From CAZIGM01 sp964538675 (GTDB taxonomy: Bacteria; Bacillota; Bacilli; Tepidibacillales; Tepidibacillaceae), in assembly GCA_964538675.1 (NCBI GenBank), contig CAZIGM010000013.1, positions 1-39,540 of the forward strand: a stretch of 39,540 nucleotides of DNA. The letters are read 5' to 3'. Each line of letters begins with the position of its first letter. Positions within the stretch are counted from its first letter, which is position 1. Shown piece after piece: positions 32,827 to 39,540 of this stretch. The notes beneath the pieces were generated by a model. It was not told where the DNA came from. It was given only the letters and a program-made list of their open reading frames with translations, and did no database searches. Both the position numbers and the translations under genes were made by a program.

Positions 32827-34035
32827 GTGGGAAAAGAGAAGGTTGTTTTAGCATATTCTGGTGGATTAGATACTTCTGTAGCAATTAAATGGTTACAGGA
32901 TAAATATAATTATGATGTTATTGCTGTAGCAATTGACGTTGGGGAAGGTAAGGACTTAGATTTTGTTAAAGATAAGGCTATTAAAGTAGGTGCAATAAAG
33001 TCATACGTTATTGATGCAAAGGAAGAATTTGCCGAAAATTACATTCTTCCTGCTTTAATGGCTAATGCTAAATATGAGGGAGAGTATCCCGTTGTATCAG
33101 CATTATCACGTCCATTAATAACAAAGATATTAGTAGATATAGCAAAAGAAGAATGTGCAGTAGCGGTGGCCCATGGATGTACTGGCAAGGGTAATGACCA
33201 AGTTAGATTTGATATATCTATTTCCGCCTTAGCTCCTGATCTGAAAATAATTGCCCCTGTTAGGGAATGGGGAATGAGTAGAGATGAAGAGATAGAATAT
33301 GCTGAAAAAAATGATATTCCTATACCTGTACAAAAAGATAAACCTTATAGTATTGACCAAAACATGTGGGGCAGGGCTTGCGAAGCTGGAATTCTTGAGG
33401 ATCCATGGGTAGAACCGCCAGAGGAAGCATATGAATTAACATCATCGGTAATGGATGCCCCAGACGAACCTGAAGAGATAGAGATTACTTTCGTGCAAGG
33501 TAAACCGGTAGCTATTAATGGTCAAGAGATACCATTTGCAGAAATGATTTTGCAACTAAATAAGATTGCGGGTAAACATGGAATTGGAAGATTAGATTTA
33601 ATTGAAAACCGTTTAGTAGGAATAAAATCTAGAGAGGTATACGAAATTCCAGCAGCAACAGTTTTAATTAATGCTCATCAAGCTCTAGAAATTCTTGTAC
33701 AACCAAGAGAAATTACTCATTTTAAACCGATTATTGAGCAGAAAATTGCTGAAATGATTTATGAGGGATTATGGTATTCACCTTTAATGGATGGATTATT
33801 TTCCTTTATTAAAGAGACACAAAAAATGGTATCAGGAAAAATAAGATTAAAATTATATAAAGGACATGCTACTGTAGTAGGTAGAAGTTCAAGTAATTCA
33901 TTATATTCATATGAATTAGCAACTTATGATATTAATGATCAATTTGACCATCAAGCTGCAGTTGGGTTTATCAAACTATGGGGATTACAAACTAAAACTT
34001 ATGCGCAAGTAAAGCGAGGAAATGACGATGAGTAA
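32827..34035 (+). CDS. argG: Argininosuccinate synthase
   Basis: A 402-residue ATP-pyrophosphatase that joins citrulline and aspartate. AYSGGLDTSVAIKWL is the ATP-binding PP-loop; GCTGKGNDQVRFD and YSIDQNMWGRACEAGILEDP are conserved substrate segments. GTG 32827 is taken as start, with GGAGAG about 10 bases upstream; the in-frame TTG 32818 lies on top of that site. argH overlaps its end. The promoter before it suggests that argGH can be expressed separately from the T-box operon. Confidence 0.96.
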   Translation: MGKEKVVLAYSGGLDTSVAIKWLQDKYNYDVIAVAIDVGEGKDLDFVKDKAIKVGAIKSYVIDAKEEFAENYILPALMANAKYEGEYPVVSALSRPLITKILVDIAKEECAVAVAHGCTGKGNDQVRFDISISALAPDLKIIAPVREWGMSRDEEIEYAEKNDIPIPVQKDKPYSIDQNMWGRACEAGILEDPWVEPPEEAYELTSSVMDAPDEPEEIEITFVQGKPVAINGQEIPFAEMILQLNKIAGKHGIGRLDLIENRLVGIKSREVYEIPAATVLINAHQALEILVQPREITHFKPIIEQKIAEMIYEGLWYSPLMDGLFSFIKETQKMVSGKIRLKLYKGHATVVGRSSSNSLYSYELATYDINDQFDHQAAVGFIKLWGLQTKTYAQVKRGNDDE

Positions 34036-35434
34036 AAATAAACCATGGGGTGGAAGATTTACAAAATCAACAAATCAGCTTGTTGAAGAGTATACTGCAT
34101 CTATCGGTTTTGATTATAAGTTAGCTACAGAAGATATACAGGGAAGTGTTGCACATGCAACTATGTTGGGTGATAGAGGAATAATTACTCAGGAAGATGT
34201 TAAATTAATTATTAAGGGATTAAACGATATAGAACAAGAAATCGTAAAGGGTGAATTTGAGTATTCAATTTCTTCAGAAGACATTCATATGAATATTGAA
34301 AAAAGATTGATTGAGTTAATAGGATCTGTTGGTGGAAAATTGCATACTGCAAGAAGTAGGAATGATCAAGTAGCTTTAGACATGCATATGTATTTAAAAA
34401 AGAGTGTAAAGAATCTGGGTATAATTTTATCAGATGTTACAAAAGTATTTATCGATAAAGCAGAAGAAAATATCCATGTAATTATGCCAGGATATACACA
34501 TTTACAAAGAGCACAGCCTATTTTATTTTCCCATCATCTTATGGCTTATGCATCAATGTTTCTAAGGGATTTAGAAAGATTGAAGGATAGTTGGAAAAGA
34601 ATTGACTTGATGCCTTTAGGTGCTGGAGCTTTAGCAGGAACTACTTTTCCAATAGATAGACAACAAGTAGCTGATTCGCTAGATTTTCAGAAGATCTATT
34701 CAAATAGTATGGATGCAGTTAGTGATCGTGATTATATAGTTGAATTTCTTGCTAATTCGTCAATTATAATGATGCATCTGTCACGCTTATCTGAAGAATT
34801 GATTTTGTGGATGAGTAGCGAATTTCAATTTATTGAGTTAGATGATGCTTATTGTACAGGTAGTAGTATAATGCCACAAAAGAAAAATCCAGATGTGGCA
34901 GAATTATTAAGGGGAAAAACAGGGAGAGTATACGGAAACCTAATATCTATATTAACAACATTAAAAGGCTTACCACTTACGTATAATAAGGATATGCAAG
35001 AAGACAAAGAGGGAATGTTTGATACAATACAGACCCTAGAAGGTGCATTAACGTTAGTTAAAGGTATGATACAAACAATGGTTGTCAATAAAGAGAGAAT
35101 GTTGCAAGCTGTAAAAAATGATTATTCTAATGCAACAGATTATGCGGACTATTTAGTTACTAAAGGAATTCCTTTTCGAGAAGCTCATGAGATTGTTGGG
35201 AAGACAGTTCTGTATTGTATTGAGAATAATAAATATTTATTAGATTTAACTGTGGAAGAGTACCTTGCTTTTTCTAATAAGATTGAGGAAGATATATATA
35301 ATAAGCTACAACCTTTAAATGTAATAGATGCAAGAAAGTCATACGGAGGTACAGCAAGAACCTCAGTTATCCAGAATATTATTGAAACAAATGATGAATT
35401 AATGGAATTAATAGATTTCTTCATCCAGATTTAG
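34028..35434 (+). CDS. argH: Argininosuccinate lyase
   Basis: A 468-residue fumarase-superfamily enzyme that splits argininosuccinate into arginine and fumarate. KPWGGRFTKSTNQLVEEYTA begins the chain, SEDIHMNIEKRL and TARSRNDQVALDMHMYLK are active-site regions, and the mobile signature loop is GSSIMPQKKNPDVAELLRGK. ATG 34028 lies 7 bases after AGGA; ATG 34022 touches it. It overlaps the argG stop by 8 bases. The stop is only about 6 bases from the convergent permease gene and no clear terminator lies between. Confidence 0.96.
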   Translation: MSKNKPWGGRFTKSTNQLVEEYTASIGFDYKLATEDIQGSVAHATMLGDRGIITQEDVKLIIKGLNDIEQEIVKGEFEYSISSEDIHMNIEKRLIELIGSVGGKLHTARSRNDQVALDMHMYLKKSVKNLGIILSDVTKVFIDKAEENIHVIMPGYTHLQRAQPILFSHHLMAYASMFLRDLERLKDSWKRIDLMPLGAGALAGTTFPIDRQQVADSLDFQKIYSNSMDAVSDRDYIVEFLANSSIIMMHLSRLSEELILWMSSEFQFIELDDAYCTGSSIMPQKKNPDVAELLRGKTGRVYGNLISILTTLKGLPLTYNKDMQEDKEGMFDTIQTLEGALTLVKGMIQTMVVNKERMLQAVKNDYSNATDYADYLVTKGIPFREAHEIVGKTVLYCIENNKYLLDLTVEEYLAFSNKIEEDIYNKLQPLNVIDARKSYGGTARTSVIQNIIETNDELMELIDFFIQI

Positions 35435-35440
35435 TAATTA

Positions 35441-36904
35441 TTATTTTTGGAGATTGTCTTCTTCATTAATATCATCAGTAGTTAATTCTTTGCTGAGTTC
35501 TATTTGAATTTGGGGGGCAAGTCTCTGAGAAGCAAAACCAAAGATATTTTTCAAGGTTAAACTTTGGTCAATGCTTATTAATTGCTTTAACCTGTATATT
35601 ATATAAATTAATAAATACATTATTACTAATATTATACCGGCAAAAAGACCAGAACCTTGTCCAGAAATTAGAGGCATACTTATAATGATGGCAATTAATG
35701 AGATTAGTCCGAACAAAGAAGTATAAGGGAACCCAATTAATTGACATTTTCCTACAGGTGGACAGCCTTTAATTCTGCGATATTTAATATGTGTTGCCAT
35801 AATAATGGCATAAGCAAAAAGAAGTGAAAAACCACCGGAACTAACTAAAAACAAGTAAATTTCGCTAGGCAAAAAATAGGCCAGAAATACTCCCAAAAGC
35901 ATTCCTAAACCTGAAAAAAGGATACCCTTTATTGGTACATCACGCTTTTCTTTCAGCCATGATGGGGCATATCCTTTTTCAGCTAGGGAATGTACCATTC
36001 TGCCCATTCCAAACATAGCGGCAAGCATAGTTGATAGAATAGCAATAACCATTATAACATTCATAATACTCGCAGCCCATGGAAGTCCGATTGCTGTTAA
36101 ACCAGATACAAAAGGACTAACTGATTCATTTAATTGTGAAATTGGTACAAGTGGAAGGAGCATAACAATTGTAAGCGTATATAAGCTTACCAAAACAAGA
36201 ACAGTAATAATAATTGCTTTAGGTATTGTATAACTTGGATTTTTAGCTTCTGGTGCAGCTAATCCAATTACCTCAAATCCTGCATACGTGAACATTACTA
36301 TTAACATACTTCCAGCAATTCCACTGATACCCCCAGAGAAGAAAGTTTCAGTATCTAATGCTCCTAATCCAATAGGAGTTTTTTTGGGGAATAGACCAAA
36401 AATAAATCCAGCTGCAATTATAATAAATCCAGCAATTGCTGCTAACTTAATCAATGCTAAGCCACTTTCTAAAGTTGTTAATAATTTAGCTCCAAGTAAG
36501 TTTAATAGTGTTATTCCAGTAATAATAATTATCGTCATTGTAAATAGGGAAAAGTTAGGTAGCCAGTTTTGTAGGAATATTGAAACAGCAGTTGCTTCAC
36601 TTGACATAGCCAGAGTTAAACCAGTCCAATATACCCAACCTATTACAAAACCGACGGCTGGTCCATACATTTGCTCTGCATAAACTCGAAATGACCCAAT
36701 CGCTTGTTCAGCAACACTCATTTCTGATAGAGCATTTAAAATAATATAAACTAAAACTCCTCCTAAAAGATAAGAAATAATAATTGCAGGACCAGCAGAT
36801 TTTATTGCAATAGTAGAGCCAAGGAAGAATGAACCGCCAACAACTGTTCCTAAAGCTAACATTGTAAGATGCCAAACTGATAGTTCACCTTTTTTTCTAC
36901 TCAT
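35441..36904 (-). CDS. APC family amino-acid permease
   Basis: A 487-residue protein with about 12 membrane segments. The N-terminus GELSVWHLTMLALGTVVGGS with FFLGSTIAI is the substrate-gate region of amino acid-polyamine-organocation carriers; TYAGFEVIGLAAPEAKNPSYTIPKAI is the conserved cytoplasmic loop after TM6. The C-terminal 40 residues are hydrophilic. The substrate is unknown. Being convergent with argH it need not be part of arginine metabolism. It starts at ATG 36904 behind GGAGGG. Confidence 0.9.
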   Translation of the reverse strand: MSRKKGELSVWHLTMLALGTVVGGSFFLGSTIAIKSAGPAIIISYLLGGVLVYIILNALSEMSVAEQAIGSFRVYAEQMYGPAVGFVIGWVYWTGLTLAMSSEATAVSIFLQNWLPNFSLFTMTIIIITGITLLNLLGAKLLTTLESGLALIKLAAIAGFIIIAAGFIFGLFPKKTPIGLGALDTETFFSGGISGIAGSMLIVMFTYAGFEVIGLAAPEAKNPSYTIPKAIIITVLVLVSLYTLTIVMLLPLVPISQLNESVSPFVSGLTAIGLPWAASIMNVIMVIAILSTMLAAMFGMGRMVHSLAEKGYAPSWLKEKRDVPIKGILFSGLGMLLGVFLAYFLPSEIYLFLVSSGGFSLLFAYAIIMATHIKYRRIKGCPPVGKCQLIGFPYTSLFGLISLIAIIISMPLISGQGSGLFAGIILVIMYLLIYIIYRLKQLISIDQSLTLKNIFGFASQRLAPQIQIELSKELTTDDINEEDNLQK

Positions 36905-37014
36905 CTAATTCCCTCCATGATCCATCAATGTTATAGTATTACCAGTAAGTATGTAATTATTTAATATAAAATATTAAGACTTTTTTAAAGAGATATAAGT
37001 AATGGAGGTTTCAA

Positions 37015-37557
37015 ATGAAAACAAGAGATATGGTTTATGTAGCATTATTTGCGGCTATTGTTGCTGCATTGGGAATAATACCGCCTATTCCATTACCATT
37101 AGGGGTCCCTATTACAATGCAATCTTTTGGTGTAATGCTTGCAGGAGCAATATTGGGGGCACGTTTAGGTGGTTTAAGTTTATTAATTTTTGTATTATTA
37201 GTTGCAGTTGGCTCTCCTGTATTAAGTGGGGGAAGAGGTGGAATAGGTATATTATTTGGCCCGACAGGAGGATATATATTAAGTTGGCCTATAGCAGCAT
37301 TTATAATTGGACTTCTTATTGAAATTTTCTGGAGTAAATTAACTATATGGAAGGTGTTTGTAATTAATATTATTGGTGGCATTGTAATAGTTTACGTGGT
37401 TGGTATTGCCTATTTTGTATTTATTACAGATATTGATTTTAAAGCTGCTTTAATTGGTAACATTTTATTTATACCAGGGGATTTGATAAAAGCTTATGTT
37501 GCGGCCTGGGTAGCTATAAAAATTAAGAAAGCCTATCCTTTTATCATAAAACAATAA
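37015..37557 (+). CDS. bioY: Biotin transporter BioY (ECF S component)
   Basis: A 180-residue, six-helix membrane protein. The family motif is PIPLPLGVPITMQSFGVMLAGAILGARLGGLSL near residues 25-60, followed by GILFGPTGGYILSWPIAAFI. It binds biotin and works with an energy-coupling module (EcfA/A'/T) encoded elsewhere; no such genes are in this window. ATG 37015 follows ATGGAGG. No bio genes and no convincing BirA operator are adjacent, so control is unclear. Confidence 0.94.
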   Translation: MKTRDMVYVALFAAIVAALGIIPPIPLPLGVPITMQSFGVMLAGAILGARLGGLSLLIFVLLVAVGSPVLSGGRGGIGILFGPTGGYILSWPIAAFIIGLLIEIFWSKLTIWKVFVINIIGGIVIVYVVGIAYFVFITDIDFKAALIGNILFIPGDLIKAYVAAWVAIKIKKAYPFIIKQ

Positions 37558-37688
37558 AGTATAACACTGATGGTTAGGTTGTTACAATTTGATAGAAGGA
37601 ATATATCAATTTGTGACGAAGTAGTTTTTTAGTTAATTTTGAACGAATTTGTATAAAATTGTCGAGAATAAAGGAGAAATGCAAAACA

Positions 37689-38117
37689 ATGAGTGATACA
37701 CCAATTGAATTACAAGAAGAAAAACTTAATAGAAGTAATTTAAAAAGAAAGCAAAATCAAAGCAAAACAAAGTCTATAATCCTAATATTTTCTTTAATAG
37801 TTGTATGGTGTGGGCTATTTTATGCAGGATATTGGTATATGAATAAAATGAATACTGATAATAGATTATATATTGACACCAAAATTGAAGATGAAATTAA
37901 CCAGCTACAACCAAAGTTTGATGAAATATATGAAGAGGTAGTTAATATTAATAATGAGTTAGTAGCAATTAATCAAGAATTGGCATTAACAAGTGACCTT
38001 TTGTATGGAACTGATACCAATAAAATGGTTTTGCAGATTCGTATTGATGAATTAAATGCACAGTTAAATGAGTTACAAGCTTCAATTGAGAGGTTAAAAG
38101 ATGCGACTTCTAATTAA
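37689..38117 (+). CDS. Small membrane protein with coiled coil, unknown function
   Basis: A 142-residue protein: a charged cytoplasmic N-terminus (about 28 residues, many Lys, Gln, Asn), one membrane segment (IILIFSLIVVWCGLFYAGYW, 30-49), and an extracytoplasmic part with heptad-like hydrophobics (INQLQPKFDEIYEEVVNINN; ELNAQLNELQASIERLK) that probably forms a coiled coil. ATG 37689 lies 12 bases after AAGGAG. Its last 17 bases overlap the next gene, also a membrane protein with an external coiled coil, so the two products may form a complex. I do not recognise the family. Confidence 0.75.
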   Translation: MSDTPIELQEEKLNRSNLKRKQNQSKTKSIILIFSLIVVWCGLFYAGYWYMNKMNTDNRLYIDTKIEDEINQLQPKFDEIYEEVVNINNELVAINQELALTSDLLYGTDTNKMVLQIRIDELNAQLNELQASIERLKDATSN

Positions 38118-39171
38118 AGGGATTAATCTATTTTTTTTGTTATTAGTGGCACCAATATTAGGAATGTTAATTGGCTTTTTTTTGGTGAGTCAACCAGATG
38201 ATTATACAATTTCAGGATTTTATGATCTGAAGGAAGATTTAGATATAACTAAACAGGAGCTTGAAATATCTAGTAACACTGTTAAGGAAACACAAATTGA
38301 AGCATATAATATGTTTATTAATGCAACCATTATTAATAATGAATATCAGCTACAAATAAATAGTATAAATCAATTTATTGAGTCAAGTAAACAACAAACA
38401 GAAGAGTCAGATATAGTTTTGGAACAAGTATTATCTAATCTACTTGGGAAACCAATTTCTATTCATGAGGGTGAAAACTCTTCAATAAAAATTTATACCT
38501 TAGATGGCATTGATTATCGCGGATATATGGCCAAAATCACTCCACATACTTCAGAAGCTATAAAAATTGTTTTATCAGATGACCAGTTAGCAAGTAATGG
38601 AGAAAAAACAAGTGAAGCAGCTGAAAGAACAGGTGGTATTCTAGCTGTTAATGCTGGAGGCTTTTGGTATAATCAAACAACTGGGAAAATTGCACCTGTA
38701 GGAACAACTGTTGTTGATGGTGAAATAAAGCATTTTTCACTTGAAGAATCACTAACATTTGTTGGATTCAATAGAGTAGGTGAATTAATAGGGAAAAAGT
38801 ATCAGTCAGAAGAAGAAATTATGACAGATAATATTATGCAGGGTGCAAGCTTTAAACCAATATTATTGCAAAATGGAGAAAAGGTTGAGATTCCATCTTT
38901 ATGGGAAAACACAAAACACCCACGAACAATAATAGGGAGTTTTTCAAATGATGATATTTTAGTTATCGTTATTGATGGAAGAAGAACTGGTTGGAGCAGT
39001 GGAGTAACATTAGAAGAAGTTCAAGATAAATTACTAAGCTTTAAAATAAAGAATGCATATAATTTAGATGGTGGAGGATCTAGCTCTATTTATTATGATG
39101 GAGAAGTATTAAACAAACCTTCAGACGGACATGAACGCTCGGTAACAACTAATCTAGTAATTATGCCGTGA
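38101..39171 (+). CDS. Membrane-anchored phosphodiester glycosidase domain (NAGPA-like) protein
   Basis: A 356-residue protein. One N-terminal membrane segment (INLFFLLLVAPILGMLIGFF, about 8-28) is followed by a helical, coiled-coil-like region (40-115), then a NAGPA/phosphodiester glycosidase domain from about 128. Typical motifs are VNAGGFWY (183-190), VIDGRRTGWSSGVTLEE (291-306) and NLDGGGSSSIYYDG (321-334). The domain is known from mannose-phosphate uncovering enzyme and from bacterial exopolysaccharide-linked proteins; its bacterial substrate is mostly unknown. ATG 38101 follows GAGAGG within the previous gene. The REP-like palindrome just after the stop can end its transcript. Confidence 0.88.
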   Translation: MRLLIKGINLFFLLLVAPILGMLIGFFLVSQPDDYTISGFYDLKEDLDITKQELEISSNTVKETQIEAYNMFINATIINNEYQLQINSINQFIESSKQQTEESDIVLEQVLSNLLGKPISIHEGENSSIKIYTLDGIDYRGYMAKITPHTSEAIKIVLSDDQLASNGEKTSEAAERTGGILAVNAGGFWYNQTTGKIAPVGTTVVDGEIKHFSLEESLTFVGFNRVGELIGKKYQSEEEIMTDNIMQGASFKPILLQNGEKVEIPSLWENTKHPRTIIGSFSNDDILVIVIDGRRTGWSSGVTLEEVQDKLLSFKIKNAYNLDGGGSSSIYYDGEVLNKPSDGHERSVTTNLVIMP

Positions 39172-39172
39172 T

Positions 39173-39540
39173 TTAAAGAGACAAGGGGACGTTTCCATTG
39201 TCTCCTTTTATAGCTTTTTCTATGATTTTCTTCCCTATCCCGGTTACTCTTTCGATTTGACGGATACTTGCTCCTGTTTTATGGTAAATTTCTTTTATTA
39301 TTCTATTTCTTTCTTCTTTTGAAAACTTCTCTAAATTATTAGTATTATATTCTTTATGAATAATCTCTTGCAAAGTAAAATCCGTTATTTTATTTATTGA
39401 TTTATATTCTAAACACTCATCTTTATTTTGCTCGTTCATGTACTTATTAAAATCATTTATTGTTTCAAAATATACTTTAGATAAATCTATATCTACATAA
39501 ACACTTTGTTGTTGATAAGCTAACACATATTGATTATAAC
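39173..39540 (-). CDS. RAYT-like (IS200/Y1) transposase, C-terminal part
   Basis: A frame on the minus strand open to the window edge, about 122 codons. The visible part includes SKEERNRIIKEIYHKTGASI, RQIERVTGIGKKIIEKAIKG and the tail DNGNVPLSL. The helix-turn-helix-like RQIERVTGIG stretch and this tail are common at the C-terminus of REP-associated tyrosine transposases in Bacillota. The catalytic Y1 domain would lie upstream, outside the window. The GTG at 39526 is probably not the start because the frame continues (YNQYV). The name rests on the C-terminal signature and the palindrome. Confidence 0.72.
   Translation of the reverse strand, partial: YNQYVLAYQQQSVYVDIDLSKVYFETINDFNKYMNEQNKDECLEYKSINKITDFTLQEIIHKEYNTNNLEKFSKEERNRIIKEIYHKTGASIRQIERVTGIGKKIIEKAIKGDNGNVPLSL
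39178..39204. repeat. REP-like palindrome at the end of the transposase gene
   Basis: GAGACAAGGGGA (39178-39189) faces TCCATTGTCTC (39194-39204): GAGACAA pairs perfectly with TTGTCTC, and GGA with TCC across one mismatch. It resembles the widespread GACA-GGGGACG type repeats of Bacillota genomes. On the minus strand it encodes the transposase tail; on the plus strand it can act as terminator for the glycosidase gene. Confidence 0.72.

Noticed and set aside
35420..35470. Terminator between argH and the permease gene
   Set aside because: I found no convincing stem followed by a T-run in the few bases between the two convergent genes.
36905..37014. BirA operator in front of bioY
   Set aside because: No TTGTTAAC-type inverted repeat with the usual spacing is present; the partial matches are A/T-rich noise.
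37002..37322. Alternative frame across the start of bioY
   Set aside because: It overlaps bioY in another frame, has unusual Cys/Trp/Tyr-rich composition and no family resemblance.

Overview
The window is A+T-rich DNA from a motile, low-G+C Bacillota. Three things point there: the gene order of the late flagellar cluster, the T-box riboswitch in front of the arginine genes, and the split transketolase. The order comF-yvyF-flgM-flgN-flgK-flgL-(DUF6470)-fliW-csrA-hag-flaG-fliD-fliS-fliT-hpf-secA-prfB is the one known from Bacillus subtilis. The split transketolase and a RAYT-type transposase are more common in anaerobic Clostridia-like or Halanaerobiales-like lineages. I cannot fix the genus.

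Positions 1-10022 hold the late flagellar genes: the end of ComF, a zinc-ribbon flagellar operon protein, the anti-sigma factor FlgM, the chaperone FlgN, hook-junction proteins FlgK and FlgL, a DUF6470 protein, the FliW/CsrA translation switch, flagellin, FlaG, cap protein FliD, and chaperones FliS and FliT. Sigma-28-type promoters precede flgM, hag and flaG. The hag leader carries a GGA-loop hairpin and a GGA-containing Shine-Dalgarno, the expected CsrA targets.

Positions 10023-12733 hold a polar amino-acid ABC transporter (binding lipoprotein, permease, ATPase), preceded by a cluster of five DnaA-box-like nonamers. Positions 12894-13439 encode the long-form hibernation factor HPF. A minus-strand operon at 13538-16230 encodes an ECF sigma factor (broken by a 10-N assembly gap), a zinc-binding anti-sigma factor, a small membrane protein and a membrane-anchored DUF4097 protein. 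It looks like an envelope-stress module placed between hpf and secA.

Positions 16461-22848 carry secA, prfB (with its programmed +1 frameshift), a YitT-family membrane protein and the two transketolase halves. Positions 22964-35434 are an almost complete arginine pathway: T-box leader, argC, argJ, argB, argD, carA, carB, argF, then argG and argH. Together these run from glutamate through ornithine and citrulline to arginine, with a dedicated carbamoyl-phosphate synthase whose large subunit lacks the C-terminal allosteric domain.

The last 4 kb hold an APC amino-acid permease (minus strand), the biotin transporter BioY, a two-gene membrane/coiled-coil plus phosphodiester-glycosidase unit, and the C-terminal part of a RAYT-like transposase whose last codons lie inside a REP-like palindrome. 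No tRNA, rRNA or CRISPR array was seen.
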